Positions 1 through 8,858 are shown, numbered from the stretch's first letter. The stretch is 64,000 nucleotides of DNA from Actinacidiphila acididurans (GCF_016918855.1 NZ_JADKYB010000012.1:186001-250000); one strand, 5' to 3'. Program-made: numbers and translations. The notes: generated by a model not told the origin, from the letters alone.

Positions 1-445
1 CGATCAGCCGCCGCACCTGGGGGGCGTTCAGGACGTCGGCGGGCCGGCGGATGTCCGCGCTGAGGATGTCCGCGTTCGGGTCGCCGGCCAGCAGGGACGC
101 GCTGTGCGCCACGGCCACCGGGTCGTTGTCGACGTAGACCACGCGGCTGCCGGGCGCGGCGGCCTGCGCCACCTCGTGGACGTTGCCCTGGGTGGGGATG
201 CCGGACCCGAGGTCGATGAACTGGCGCACGCCCTGGTCCACCAGGAAGCGCACGGCCCGGCCCAGGAACGCCCGGTTGGCCCGGGCCAGGGCGCGGACCT
301 GCGGGTCGATCGCGGTGAAGGCGGCCAGCGCCTCCCGGTCGATGTCGAAATTGTGCCGGCCGCCCAGCATGGCGTCGTAGATGCGGGCCACGCTCGCCCG
401 GTTCGGATCCACGCCCTCCGGGACACTCCCGAACTCCCCTGCCAC
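1..445 (-). CDS. DUF574 family SAM-dependent methyltransferase (5' part only)
   Basis: The gene enters from the left edge on the minus strand, so only the first ~148 residues are present. They read as the DUF574 (S-adenosyl methyltransferase) family that is abundant in Streptomyces: an N-terminal DPNRASVARIYDAMLGG block, then FIDLGSGIPT (SAM-binding glycine loop) and VVYVDNDPVAVAH (acidic residue for the SAM ribose). I chose the GTG at 445 because an AGGAG lies about 7 bases upstream and DUF574 proteins start shortly before the DPNRAS block. Family members are about 270 residues, so roughly half is missing. The substrate is unknown for nearly all members. It is divergent from the GAF-PP2C gene, with about 140 bp between them. 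Confidence 0.85.
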   Translation of the reverse strand, partial: MAGEFGSVPEGVDPNRASVARIYDAMLGGRHNFDIDREALAAFTAIDPQVRALARANRAFLGRAVRFLVDQGVRQFIDLGSGIPTQGNVHEVAQAAAPGSRVVYVDNDPVAVAHSASLLAGDPNADILSADIRRPADVLNAPQVRRLI

Positions 446-583
446 CGGCAACTCCTATGCAGATATTCACTCTTGAGGGATCATCATAGAATTCAGTCCG
501 GCGATGCGCTGCGGGGGTTGCGAGCGTCGGTACGGGTGGTGCCGGACGGTGTCGGATGGTGCCGGACCGCCCGCATCTGCCTT

Positions 584-1981
584 GTGTCCGCCTTGTGTCT
601 GCCTGGTGAAGGGGCGACCACCCTGAACGGAGCGCACGATCATTCCGGCGATCCCGCCGATGTCATAGGTTCCGCCCTCGACCTGCACGAGACCGGCAAC
701 CACGTCGTCCACTCGCTGGGCCCCGATTTCTGCGACGCGGTGTCGGTCTACCTGCTGGAACGGTGGGTGGCGGACGGGTCCGGCGGCACCTCGGCCGAAG
801 CGCCGCAGGTGGAGGCGCGGCGGCTGGCCCTGCGGGTGGGCGCCGGCCTGCCCGCGGGGCCCGACGGGCTGCCCATCGACCAGGTGCTGGTCTTCCCGCG
901 CGACACGCCGTACGCCCGCGCGCTGAGCACCGGGAACGCCCAGCTGCTCGACGCCTTCGACCCGCACACCACCGACCGGCTGGCCGGCTCCGGCCCGGCG
1001 GACACCCGCATCGACGACCTGCTGCGTACCACCACCTCCTTCGTGGTGGTCCCGCTGCTGCTCAAGGGCGAGGCGATCGGCTTCGTGGCCGCCACCCGCG
1101 GGCCGCGCCTGCCGCTGTTCACCCGGCCGGACACCGACCGGATCGCGCTGCTGGCCGCCCGGGCCGCGGTCGCGCTGGACAACGCCCGCCGCTACGAGCA
1201 CGAGCGGCGCACCGCGCTGGCCATCCGCAGAAGCCTGGTGCCGGTCACCGGCCTGGCCTTCGACGGCTGCCGGGTGGCCCACGGCTACCGGCCCGCCGGG
1301 CGCGACGGCATCATCGGCGGCGACTGGTACGACGTGTTCCCCCGGCCCGGTCGGCGCACCGGCCTGATCGTCGGCGACGCCATGGGGCACGGCCCGGAAG
1401 CGGCCGTCGCCATGATCCAGTTGCGCATGGCCGCCCGTACGCTGGCCGGCCTGGACATCCCGCCCGGCGAACTGCTGCGCCGGCTCGACGACCTGGCCGC
1501 CGAGACGCCCGGGGCGTCCTTCGCCACCTGCACGTATGTGGAGTGGGACGCCGAACTGCACACCTGCACGGTGATCGGCGCGGGCCACCCGCCGGCGCTG
1601 GTCCGCCGGAGCGACGAGCCGGCCCGGCCGGTGACGCTCGACCCGGGCCTGCCGCTGGGGCTGCTCAGCGCGGCACACGCCGAGCCGACCGTCCTGAAGA
1701 TCGACCGGCCGACCCTGCTGCTGCTCTACAGCGACGGCGTGGTGGAGACCCGGCACTCGGACATCGACACGGGGATAGAACAGCTCGGCCGGGCCCTGGA
1801 CACCGCGCTTGCCGGCGAGTTGGAGCGGACGCGGGGCCCGGGGGAGGAGGACGGGCCGGCGGACCTGAGCCGAGTGGATCTCCAGCCGCTGTGCGACGCG
1901 CTGATCCTGGCCGCGCCCATCGACGCGACCTGCGACGACCGTACGGTCCTGCTCGCCGAACTCACGCCGCTGCGGCCCTGA
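584..1981 (+). CDS. GAF domain-PP2C (SpoIIE/RsbU-type) serine phosphatase
   Basis: Cytoplasmic PPM phosphatase of the kind that controls anti-sigma-factor antagonists in actinobacteria. Residues ~25-215 look like a GAF sensor domain and ~227-463 are the PP2C/SpoIIE catalytic domain. The metal-binding motifs are GGDWYDVF (~246), VGDAMGHG (~263), GAGHPPAL, LLYSDGVVE and the closing CDDRTVLLAEL. No kinase (HATPase) domain or membrane segment is seen. The start is uncertain: recognisable homology begins near base 650, and in-frame candidates are GTG at 536, 539 and 584, TTG at 593, and a CTG near 625 behind GAAGGGG. I use 584. The open frame continues upstream to 104, but that part is antisense to the methyltransferase. 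A strong hairpin follows the stop. Confidence 0.85.
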   Translation: MSALCLPGEGATTLNGAHDHSGDPADVIGSALDLHETGNHVVHSLGPDFCDAVSVYLLERWVADGSGGTSAEAPQVEARRLALRVGAGLPAGPDGLPIDQVLVFPRDTPYARALSTGNAQLLDAFDPHTTDRLAGSGPADTRIDDLLRTTTSFVVVPLLLKGEAIGFVAATRGPRLPLFTRPDTDRIALLAARAAVALDNARRYEHERRTALAIRRSLVPVTGLAFDGCRVAHGYRPAGRDGIIGGDWYDVFPRPGRRTGLIVGDAMGHGPEAAVAMIQLRMAARTLAGLDIPPGELLRRLDDLAAETPGASFATCTYVEWDAELHTCTVIGAGHPPALVRRSDEPARPVTLDPGLPLGLLSAAHAEPTVLKIDRPTLLLLYSDGVVETRHSDIDTGIEQLGRALDTALAGELERTRGPGEEDGPADLSRVDLQPLCDALILAAPIDATCDDRTVLLAELTPLRP

Positions 1982-2002
1982 TCCGGCGGCCCCGTAGAGA
2001 CG

Positions 2003-2049
2003 AGGACGCCGTGCGCCCCGGGTCGGCCCCGGTGAGCGCACGGCGTCCT
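2003..2049. terminator. Bidirectional hairpin between convergent genes
   Basis: Perfect 14-bp inverted repeat, left arm 2003-2016 (AGGACGCCGTGCGC) and right arm 2036-2049, with a 19-base loop. It lies between the phosphatase stop at 1981 and the stop of the minus-strand oxidoreductase at 2105. A second perfect hairpin (CTCGCG/CGCGAG, 2053-2066) follows at once. There is no T-tract in either direction, as is usual for high-GC actinobacteria. Confidence 0.7.
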
Positions 2050-2104
2050 GACCTCGCGTACGCGAGACCTCGCCCATGTGAGGACGGCCGGAACCGGCCC
2101 CGGC

Positions 2105-2941
2105 TCAGCCCTCCTTGAGGCGGGAGCCCAGCGTCCGCGCGATGCGGTCCACGAGCTTGACCGCCTCGGCGTACGGCGTCGGCCGGATCCAGAACAGCGT
2201 CCGGTCGGTGCCGGCCTTGGCGTAGAGGTCCACGTCCTCCACCTCGCCGCCGAACAGCGTGACCGGGATCGGGTCGTCCGAGCCGGGCTTGCGGACCTCC
2301 GCCTTGAAGCGGGCGATGTCCGCGACCACGGTCGGCCGCAGCATCGGGATCCACTCGTCACCGTAGGCGACGACGCGCTTGGCGACGTTCGGGCCGTTGC
2401 CCGCGACCAGGATCGGCGGGTACGGACGCTGCACCGGCTTGGGCCAGGAGGTGACGACGTCGAAGTTGACGAATTCGCCGTGGTAGGAGGCGACGTCCCG
2501 GGTCCAGATCTCGCGCATGGCCTCGGTGCGCTCGCGCATGATGTCCCAGCGGTCCTCCGGCTTGAAGCCGTGGTTGCGCATCTCCTGGAAGATCCACCCG
2601 GGGCCGATGCCGAAGTTCATCCGGCCGTTGGACAGCACGTCGACCGAGGCGACCTGCTTGGCGGTGACGATCGGGTCGCGCTCGGGCACCAGCAGCACAG
2701 CCGTCCCCAGTTGCAGGGTGGTGGTCTGCTCGGCGGCCGCGCCGAGGGCGACGAACGGGTCCATGCCGATCTTGAACTCCTCGGGCAGCCCCGCGACGTC
2801 GAAGTACTCCTTCGTCGTGGCGGGGATGTGGGTGTGATCGGGGTAGAACAGCGATTCGTACCCCCGGTCCTCGAGGAGCCGGCCGAAGTCGCCGGGGCGA
2901 ATGGCGTCCTTGGACGGGAACATGATGAATCCGAACTTCAT
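2105..2941 (-). CDS. LLM-class (luciferase-like) F420-dependent oxidoreductase
   Basis: 278-residue bacterial-luciferase-fold protein covering the whole family length, starting MKFGFIMFPSKDA at ATG 2941. Family signatures are the early FYPDHTH segment, LGTAVLLVPERDPIVTAKQVASVD (the conserved LGT...R.P...AK...LD block) and GRMNFGIGPGW. Such enzymes use reduced F420 or FMN; in this genome type F420 is more likely. The substrate cannot be told from sequence. It is the most distal gene of the minus-strand block that starts with the two-component system. A gap of 77 bases separates it from the upstream reductase, with no terminator visible, so co-transcription is likely. The ribosome-binding site is weak. 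Confidence 0.85.
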   Translation of the reverse strand: MKFGFIMFPSKDAIRPGDFGRLLEDRGYESLFYPDHTHIPATTKEYFDVAGLPEEFKIGMDPFVALGAAAEQTTTLQLGTAVLLVPERDPIVTAKQVASVDVLSNGRMNFGIGPGWIFQEMRNHGFKPEDRWDIMRERTEAMREIWTRDVASYHGEFVNFDVVTSWPKPVQRPYPPILVAGNGPNVAKRVVAYGDEWIPMLRPTVVADIARFKAEVRKPGSDDPIPVTLFGGEVEDVDLYAKAGTDRTLFWIRPTPYAEAVKLVDRIARTLGSRLKEG

Positions 2942-3018
2942 GACAGGCCGATCTGCTGGGAAGCGGGTCGTGGGCGAGGGAAAAACAATGAGGGGGGCCG
3001 CGCGGGAGCCGAGGGGAA

Positions 3019-4011
3019 TCAGGACACGGTGACGACGACCTTTCCGACCTGCTCCTCGGACTCGAGGAAGCGGTGGGCGTCGACGATCCGGCTGAGCGGG
3101 AAGGTGCGGTCGATCACCGGCTCGAGGGCGCCGGAGACCACTCCTTCGGTGATCGCCGCGGTGGCGGGCGCCAGCCGGGCCGGGACCTTGGTGACCTCGA
3201 ACAGGGTGTAGCTGCGCATGGAATAGTTCTGCATCGTCTCCGGCCCCGGGAAGGGGGTCGGCTGTCCGCTGAGGTTGCCGTGGACGAAGTGGATGCCGCC
3301 GGGTGCCACGATGCGGGCCAGTTGACGCACGCCCGGTCCCGCGACGGCGTCGAACACGAACCGGGCGCCCGCGCCGCCGGTGGCCGCCATCACTCCCGCC
3401 ACCAGGTCCTCCCGGTCGGTGGCGACCACCGCGTCCGCGCCCAGCGCGGCGAGCTGCTCGCGCTTGGCGCTGGTGCGGGTGACCGCGATGGGCAGCCCGC
3501 CCAGGGACTTGACCAGGCGCATGGTGGCGATGCCCACGCCGCTGGAGGCGGCATTGATCACCACCGCGTCACCGGCCCGCAGGCCGCCGATGTCGACCAG
3601 CGCCCCGTACGCGGTCAGGGTGGCCATCCACACCGCGGCGCCGGTAATGGCGCTCACGGACTCCGGGCGGCGCACCACGGCGGCGGCCGGTACGACGACG
3701 AGCTCGCCGTACGTCCCGTAGTCCCGCATGGAGAAGGCCGGAACGACGGCCACCGGGTCGCCCTTGGCGATGCCGTTCACCCGCGGGCCGATCGCCTCGA
3801 CGACCCCGGCGGCCTCGTACCCGATCAGCGAGGGCAGGGAGCGGGGCTGGTCCATGTACCTGCCGAGGCGGAAGTTGACCTCGGCCCGGTTGAGGCCGAT
3901 GGCCTCCACCCGGATCAGGACCTCCTCCGGCCCCGGTTCGGGATCGGGCAGGTCCTCGAGCCGCAGGACCTCCGGGCCGCCGAGTTCGTGGAAACGAACG
4001 GTGAGCGCCAT
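3019..4011 (-). CDS. Medium-chain reductase (NADPH:quinone oxidoreductase type)
   Basis: 330-residue MDR-superfamily oxidoreductase. The N-terminal GroES-like half includes LIGYEAAGVVEAIGP and the Rossmann half has INAASSGVGIATMRLVKSLG, the nucleotide-binding loop of zinc-free quinone reductases/enoyl reductases. No cysteine cluster for structural zinc is seen, so a zinc alcohol dehydrogenase is unlikely. ATG at 4011 has GGAAAGG 5 bases upstream. A 218-bp non-coding stretch with an inverted repeat precedes it, so it may have its own promoter in addition to read-through from the amidohydrolase. The substrate is probably an activated alkene or enone, by family only. Confidence 0.85.
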   Translation of the reverse strand: MALTVRFHELGGPEVLRLEDLPDPEPGPEEVLIRVEAIGLNRAEVNFRLGRYMDQPRSLPSLIGYEAAGVVEAIGPRVNGIAKGDPVAVVPAFSMRDYGTYGELVVVPAAAVVRRPESVSAITGAAVWMATLTAYGALVDIGGLRAGDAVVINAASSGVGIATMRLVKSLGGLPIAVTRTSAKREQLAALGADAVVATDREDLVAGVMAATGGAGARFVFDAVAGPGVRQLARIVAPGGIHFVHGNLSGQPTPFPGPETMQNYSMRSYTLFEVTKVPARLAPATAAITEGVVSGALEPVIDRTFPLSRIVDAHRFLESEEQVGKVVVTVS

Positions 4012-4142
4012 TTCGCCTTTCCGCTTCTTTCTGCTGGTTCCGGGTTTCCGGGCCGTCCGGCTGTGCCGCCGGTCGTTCCGGGTGCTGTCGGCATCGTGCT
4101 GTCGGCACCTGTGGTTCCTGGTGCTGCTGTGGTGCCGTGTCT

Positions 4143-4200
4143 GTCAGCAGTTATACCGATACGTGCCACAGTCACCGATCGTTTTCGGCCACCTGCTGAC
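4143..4200. promoter_or_regulatory. Inverted repeat upstream of the reductase
   Basis: GTCAGCAG at 4143-4150 is repeated as CTGCTGAC at 4193-4200, enclosing a relatively AT-rich segment (TTATACCGATACG). This is the only AT-rich stretch in the block and lies 130-190 bp upstream of the ATG at 4011. It could be an operator or promoter; reading on the minus strand gives a possible -10 (TATAAC). Closer to the gene, GTGCTGTCGGCA occurs twice in tandem (about 4080-4108). Confidence 0.35.
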
Positions 4201-4229
4201 CGGTTCCCTGCGGTCGGTCCGTGAGCGGC

Positions 4230-5060
4230 TCATTCCGGCCACCCCAGCCAGTCCGACAGGGCCGTGCCGAGGATGCGTTCGGCGTCCTTCTCGTCCAGGA
4301 AGGGCAGGCCCGCCACGTGGTCCAGGCACTCGCGGTAGGTGCAGGGCAGCCGGGTCAGGTCGGAGCCCCAGAACACCCGGTCCGGGCCGAACGCGTCGAC
4401 GACCCGCCGCAGCGGGTCGTCCAGGTCCCGGAAGGGATACGGCTCGGCCGAACTCGCCGGCAGACAGGACGCCTTGACGGCGACCCGCGGATGGACGGCC
4501 AGCGCGAGCAGGTCGTCCAGCTCGGCGAAGGCCGCCGGGCCGGTGACGTCGGTGGGCAGCGCCAAGTGGTCGACGGCGAGCCGCAGGCCGGGGTGGCGGG
4601 CGGCCACCACCCCGACCTGCGGCAGCTGACCCGGCGGGTACAGGGCCACCGGGATGTCCGCGGCCTCCAGCGCCGGCCACAGCGCGTCCAGCGCGCCGGA
4701 GGCGAACAGCTCGCGGTGCGGCGGGCGGTGGAAGGTGAGCCGCAGTCCGGTCATCCCGGGCTGCGCCTTCCAGTCCGCCACCGCCGCGAGCGCGCGGTCC
4801 GGATCGGTCACGTCGAGCCGGCCCATCACCGCGAACCGGTCCGGATACCGCTGTGCGGCGGCCAGCGCGAGGTCGTTGCGGTCGCCCTCCCAGGACGGCG
4901 GGACCAGCACGGCCCGGTCCACCCCGGCGCCGTCCATCGCCGCCAGCAGCTCGGCCGCGTCGTACGGCCGGGCGCGGTGCGCCGAACCGGCGGTGCCGGG
5001 CGGCCACGGCCGCCCGGCTGAAGGCTCGCCCCACAGGTGGAGCTGCGCGTCGACGATCAC
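4230..5060 (-). CDS. Amidohydrolase (amidohydrolase_2 / TIM-barrel metal-dependent hydrolase)
   Basis: 276-residue TIM-barrel hydrolase. It begins VIVDAQLHLWGEPS, the first-strand metal motif (DxHxH family, here D-A-Q-L-H), and has LAVDHLALP (barrel histidine) and FWGSDLTRLP (C-terminal catalytic aspartate in GSD). This resembles the amidohydrolase_2 group of lactonases and decarboxylases (COG3618 or gamma-resorcylate/ACMS decarboxylase relatives). The GTG start at 5060 overlaps the TGA stop of the upstream dehydrogenase in a GTGA, indicating translational coupling. The frame stays open further upstream, but that part is antisense-like to the dehydrogenase. First-motif His to Gln is common in COG3618 members, some of which need no metal. 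Confidence 0.85.
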   Translation of the reverse strand: MIVDAQLHLWGEPSAGRPWPPGTAGSAHRARPYDAAELLAAMDGAGVDRAVLVPPSWEGDRNDLALAAAQRYPDRFAVMGRLDVTDPDRALAAVADWKAQPGMTGLRLTFHRPPHRELFASGALDALWPALEAADIPVALYPPGQLPQVGVVAARHPGLRLAVDHLALPTDVTGPAAFAELDDLLALAVHPRVAVKASCLPASSAEPYPFRDLDDPLRRVVDAFGPDRVFWGSDLTRLPCTYRECLDHVAGLPFLDEKDAERILGTALSDWLGWPE

Positions 5061-6244
5061 GAAGCCGCCCGGGCCGGCAGGTGCTCGGCCAGTTGGTCCA
5101 CCACGGCGCTGGTCACCGCGGTCATGGGCGCGGCCCGCTCGGTGCCCACCAGGTCGTACGTCAGCGGCTCCCCGGCGGCGAGCACGTCGCAGACCGCGGC
5201 CTCCACCGCCCCGGCCGCCCGCAGGAGCTCCGGGTCGGAGCGCCGGGTGCCCAGCCACAGCAGGGCCTGTCCGGCGCTGAGGATCGACGCCAGCGGGTTC
5301 ACCCGGTTCTTGCCGGCGTGCTTGGGCGCCGAGCCGTGAATGGGCTCAAACATGCCGTGCCGGGCGCCGACATTGCAGCCCACCGAGACGCCCATGCCGC
5401 CCTGGAGGGCGGAGCCGAGCTCGGTGATGATGTCGCCGAACATGTTGGGCGCGACGACCACGTCGTAGTGCTCGGGACGCCGCACCAGCCACTGGGTGAA
5501 GGCGTCGACCAGGATGGTCTCCACCTCCACCTGCGGGTACTCGGCGCCGACCTCCTCCAGGACCTTCACGAACAGCCGGCACCCGTACAGGATGTTGTCC
5601 TTGACCACGGCCGTCACCCGGCGGGTCTTGTCACCGGGAGCGCCCTCGCGGGCCATCGCGGTCTCGAAGGCGAGCCGGATCACCCGCTCGGAGGAGGCCC
5701 GGGTGACGATACGGGTGTCGGTGGCGACCTGGGCGACCCCGCCGGGGGCCAGGATGCCGCCGGAACCGGCGTACAGGTCCTCGGTGTTCTCCCGGATGAA
5801 GACCATGTCGACGTTCTCCGGGTCCCACACCTGCTTGTGGCTGCCGGAGACGTAGTGCCGCACCCCGGGGTAGAGCTTGACCGGGCGAACGTTGGCGTAC
5901 AGGTCCAGCTTGATCCGGTTGCCGACGATGGCCGACCAGCCGGCCATCTTGCCGTCGGAGCGCAGCAGGCTGCCGTGGCCGCCCTCCTGGGCGGGCAGGC
6001 CGATGGCGCCCAGCAGGATGGCGTCGGCCGAGGCGCAGCGCTCCTCGCTGCCCTCCGGCCAGTCCCGGCCGTGCTCGCGGTAGTAGGCCGCGCCGGCCGG
6101 GATCTCGTCGAAGTCGAAGCGCAGGTCGGTCAGCCCGCCGACCGCCTCCAGCACCTGCACGGCCTGGGCGGTCACCTCCCCGCCGATGCCGTCACCGGGC
6201 AGCAGGGCGATCCGGTACGGGTCCGCGGCGGGCGCGGCGGTCAC
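5057..6244 (-). CDS. Isocitrate/isopropylmalate-type beta-decarboxylating dehydrogenase
   Basis: 395-residue NAD(P)-dependent 2-hydroxyacid oxidative decarboxylase. Signatures are RIALLPGDGIGGEV near the N-terminus, RPVKLYPGVRHY, FIRENTEDLYAGSGG (substrate-binding loop), TAVVKDNILYG, and APNMFGDIITELGSALQGG (metal-binding aspartates), ending with FEPIHGSAPKHAGKNRVNPLASI. The EPIHGSAP(x)nAGKN block argues for NAD preference. Substrate-loop residues do not let me choose between isocitrate, isopropylmalate, tartrate/malate or homoisocitrate, and no leuC/leuD or aconitase neighbour is present. The GTG at 6244 overlaps the stop of the upstream acyl-CoA dehydrogenase (GTGA), and its own stop overlaps the next start, so three consecutive genes are coupled. 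Confidence 0.88.
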   Translation of the reverse strand: MTAAPAADPYRIALLPGDGIGGEVTAQAVQVLEAVGGLTDLRFDFDEIPAGAAYYREHGRDWPEGSEERCASADAILLGAIGLPAQEGGHGSLLRSDGKMAGWSAIVGNRIKLDLYANVRPVKLYPGVRHYVSGSHKQVWDPENVDMVFIRENTEDLYAGSGGILAPGGVAQVATDTRIVTRASSERVIRLAFETAMAREGAPGDKTRRVTAVVKDNILYGCRLFVKVLEEVGAEYPQVEVETILVDAFTQWLVRRPEHYDVVVAPNMFGDIITELGSALQGGMGVSVGCNVGARHGMFEPIHGSAPKHAGKNRVNPLASILSAGQALLWLGTRRSDPELLRAAGAVEAAVCDVLAAGEPLTYDLVGTERAAPMTAVTSAVVDQLAEHLPARAAS

Positions 6245-7485
6245 GGCCGCACCCCGGCGGAGGCAGCGGCCAGCCCGGAAGGGCCGTCCAGCAGGCCGGT
6301 CGCGGACAGCCAGTCGAACTCCTGGAAGGTGGTGATGTCCAGGCCGTCGGCCGCGGCCACCAGTTCCCGCAGCCGGTTGGAGGTGAAGCCGCCGATCACG
6401 TTCATCGGCGCGTCCCGGTACATGCGCTCCACCGCGTGATCGGGGGTCAGCGCCCACGAGCCGTGGATCTGCACCGAGGACTGCACCACGCGGACCGCCA
6501 TCTCGGTGGCGTACGGCTTGAGCATGGCGATCAGCTCGTACACCGAGCGGCCCTCGGTGCGGTGCCAGGAGGCGCGCCAGGCCAGCAGCCGGGCGGCGTC
6601 GATCTCGGCGCGGGCGGCGGCGATCTGCGCCTGCACGCCCTCCATGTGGGCCAGCGGGCGGCCGAAGGCGACGTGGTCCGAGGCGTGTTCGACGGCCGCC
6701 TGGAGCGCGTTCTCGGCCAGGCCGATGGCGCAGATCGAGATGAACAGCCAGCCCCAGGCCATGGCCTGGGCGAACTCCGCCTGCGGCACCGGAACGACGT
6801 CCTCGCGCCGGATCGGCACGTTGTCGAAGGTGATCCCGCCCCACGGCATCGCCCGCAGGCCCATGTGCGGCATGTCGTACTGGCCGACGCCCTCCTGGCG
6901 CAGGTCCACGAAGGCGAAGCACCAGTCGTCCGGGCCGGGCCCGGAGCCGTCCGCCGAGCCGTCGAAGCGGGCGAACACCACGCCGAGGTCGGCGTTGGGG
7001 CCGTTGGTGATGCGCGCCTTCTCGCCGCTGATCACCCAGCCGTCGCCGGAGGGCGCGGGCGTGACCACCGTACGGTACGTGCCCGCGTCGCTGCCGGAGG
7101 TGCGTTCCACCACCGCGAAGGCGGCCAGCTTCTCGCCGCTGAGCAGCGGGTCGAGCAGCCGGCGGTGCTCGACCTTGTCGCCGTAGGAGCTGATGATCTT
7201 GCCGCACACCAGGGTGGACATGGTGGCCGACCAGTACGAGCCGCCGCAGGCGCGGGCCAGGGTCTCCATGATCTGCGCCTGCGTGACGCCGTCCAGGCCC
7301 AGGCCCCCGATGTCCTCGGTGTGGAAGGCCCGCAGGTAGTCGCTGGCGACGATGTCCTGCCAGTTCTCCGGCGGCATGCCGCCGGCCTTGTCCGCCTCGG
7401 TCGCCCGCTGCGCGACGCCCGCCTGGAAGCGCCGCTCGAACTCGGCCACGAGCGCGGTGTCCACACTGTCCGTTGAGAAGTCCAT
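6241..7485 (-). CDS. Acyl-CoA dehydrogenase family flavoprotein
   Basis: 414-residue FAD-dependent dehydrogenase. It shows the N-terminal helical domain, TSGSDAGTY and GWVISGEKARITNG (central beta-domain blocks that contact FAD and substrate), and a C-terminal helical domain with VQIHGSWALTPDHAVERMYRDAP. The usual C-terminal EGT segment is replaced by IGGFTSN, as in some secondary-metabolism members. I prefer the ATG at 7485 over the GTG at 7491, because GGAG sits 5 bases before the ATG but abuts the GTG. Downstream it overlaps the decarboxylating dehydrogenase by 4 bases. It is paired with a second, shorter acyl-CoA dehydrogenase 61 bases upstream; such pairs often form heteromers. Confidence 0.85.
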   Translation of the reverse strand: MDFSTDSVDTALVAEFERRFQAGVAQRATEADKAGGMPPENWQDIVASDYLRAFHTEDIGGLGLDGVTQAQIMETLARACGGSYWSATMSTLVCGKIISSYGDKVEHRRLLDPLLSGEKLAAFAVVERTSGSDAGTYRTVVTPAPSGDGWVISGEKARITNGPNADLGVVFARFDGSADGSGPGPDDWCFAFVDLRQEGVGQYDMPHMGLRAMPWGGITFDNVPIRREDVVPVPQAEFAQAMAWGWLFISICAIGLAENALQAAVEHASDHVAFGRPLAHMEGVQAQIAAARAEIDAARLLAWRASWHRTEGRSVYELIAMLKPYATEMAVRVVQSSVQIHGSWALTPDHAVERMYRDAPMNVIGGFTSNRLRELVAAADGLDITTFQEFDWLSATGLLDGPSGLAAASAGVRP

Positions 7486-7552
7486 GCTCACTCCGTAAGT
7501 AGTCGTCGTCGGGCGGACGTCCGGTGCGGCGTCCTGGTCCGGGCGGGCGCCG

Positions 7553-8659
7553 TCAGCCCAGGCCCAGAACCGAGGCGGCGACGGCGGAACGGGTCAGGTC
7601 GGTGCCGTGGGCGGCGTGCTCGAGCCGGGTCAGCGCGCGGTCGGCGGCCTCGGCCGCCGGGTCGGGCCAGCGGTCGGCCAGGGCGAGCACCCGGGTGACG
7701 TCGGTCAGCGTGGCGCGCGCGCCGCGGACCGTGAACAGCTTGGCGACTGCCGTGTCCTGACGGCCCGGCTGCTCCTGGTGGTCCAGCTCCCAGGCGGCCC
7801 GGTACACCAGGCCGGTGGCCAGCTCGATCCGGCTGCGGCTGTCGGCCAGGGAGAAGCGCAGGTCCTGGAAGCGCTGCACCGGGCGATCGAGGAACTCGGC
7901 GTTCAGCGCCGCGTCCAGCGCGCGGTCCAGCAGGGTGCGCAGCACGCCGATCCAGGTGGCCGAGGTGATGGTGGCGTCGAGGGCGAGCAGCAGCGGCAGC
8001 AGCTCGCGGTAGGCGGCGTCGGGGGTGCCCAGCAGCGCGCCGGCCGGCACCTCGACCCCGTCGAAGGTGACGTTGCCCAGGCCCTCACCGGTGTCGGTGA
8101 CGCCCAGGCCGGGCGTGTCGCGGGGGACGGCGAACGCGGTGGCGGCGGTCGGGCCGGTGGCGGCGGTGACCAGCAGCAGGCCGGCGAAGGGGGCGTTGAC
8201 CACGTCGGTCTTGGTGCCCTCCAGCAGCCAGCCGCCGTCGGGGCGAACCGTGGCGGTCAGCGCGCGGTTGGCCCGCGCCGCGCCGCCGGCCAGCTCGTAG
8301 GAGGACAGCGCGGTGATCAGGCTGCCGTCGGCGATGCCGGGCAGCAGGCTGCGCCGCTGCTCGTCGGTGCCCAGCTTGTCCAGCGCGACGGCGGACAGGA
8401 CGGCGTGCGTGCTCAGCGCGGACGCCAGGGCCGCGCCTGCGCCCTGGCCCAGGCCCTCCCACAGCGCGGACAGCTGCGAGACGTCCAGCGCGCGGCCGCC
8501 GGCGTCGGCCGGCAGCGCGACGGCGGCCAGACCCTTGCCGGTCAGGGTGCGGAAGACGTCCTCGGTGACCTCGGCGCGCGGCTCGCCGGACACCGGACCG
8601 GCCAGGTCCAGGCCCTCGCTCCTGAGCCGCTCCTGCTCTTCGGTGAACGTGAATTCCAT
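7553..8659 (-). CDS. Acyl-CoA dehydrogenase family protein, short partner
   Basis: 368-residue protein with the acyl-CoA dehydrogenase fold, beginning MEFTFTEEQERLRSEG. It has LPADAGGRALDVSQLSALWEGLGQGAG (N-terminal helices), WLLEGTKTDVVNAPFAG (central domain) and a helical C-terminal domain. The C-terminus lacks the arginine/EGT motif seen in canonical members, as expected for the less conserved subunit of a two-subunit dehydrogenase. ATG 8659 was chosen because homology begins there; AAGGAG lies further upstream than usual (about 12 bases). It precedes the longer dehydrogenase by 61 bases. Confidence 0.8.
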   Translation of the reverse strand: MEFTFTEEQERLRSEGLDLAGPVSGEPRAEVTEDVFRTLTGKGLAAVALPADAGGRALDVSQLSALWEGLGQGAGAALASALSTHAVLSAVALDKLGTDEQRRSLLPGIADGSLITALSSYELAGGAARANRALTATVRPDGGWLLEGTKTDVVNAPFAGLLLVTAATGPTAATAFAVPRDTPGLGVTDTGEGLGNVTFDGVEVPAGALLGTPDAAYRELLPLLLALDATITSATWIGVLRTLLDRALDAALNAEFLDRPVQRFQDLRFSLADSRSRIELATGLVYRAAWELDHQEQPGRQDTAVAKLFTVRGARATLTDVTRVLALADRWPDPAAEAADRALTRLEHAAHGTDLTRSAVAASVLGLG

Positions 8660-8793
8660 GGCCTTGCGGGCTCCTTCGGTGAACCGGTGGACGCGCAGGT
8701 CGGGCACGCGCGAGTCGGGTGCGCGGTCGGGACGCGCCGGCCGGGGGTTCGCGGCCGGCGCACGCGCGGGTCGGGCGGTCGAGCCGCGCCGAA

Positions 8794-8830
8794 CCGCCCT
8801 GCTCCGGGTGCACGGTCCGGAGCAGGGCGG
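8794..8830 (-). terminator. Strong 14-bp hairpin in the 8660-9017 spacer
   Basis: Perfect inverted repeat CCGCCCTGCTCCGG (8794-8807) and its complement (8817-8830) around a 9-base loop. It is one of three perfect hairpins in the 358-bp gap between the U32-like gene and the downstream acyl-CoA dehydrogenase. It probably ends or attenuates minus-strand transcripts. The gap otherwise shows no gene. Confidence 0.65.
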
Positions 8831-8838
8831 CGGCACTT

Positions 8839-8858
8839 CGGCCGGTGGAAACCGGCCG
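8839..8858 (-). terminator. Hairpin with GGAA loop (second in the spacer)
   Basis: Perfect 8-bp stem CGGCCGGT/ACCGGCCG at 8839-8846 and 8851-8858 with a four-base GGAA loop, 8 bases from the 14-bp hairpin. On the minus strand the loop reads TTCC. Together the two could act as a tandem terminator or an mRNA-stabilising structure. Confidence 0.5.

Noticed and set aside
104..583. N-terminal extension of the GAF-PP2C phosphatase
   Set aside because: The frame is open but lies antisense to the DUF574 gene and has no phosphatase-like sequence; homology begins near base 650.
5061..5258. Longer N-terminus for the amidohydrolase
   Set aside because: The extension is antisense-like Gly/Arg-rich sequence inside the dehydrogenase gene; GTG 5060 sits in a GTGA overlap and starts at the DAQLH motif.
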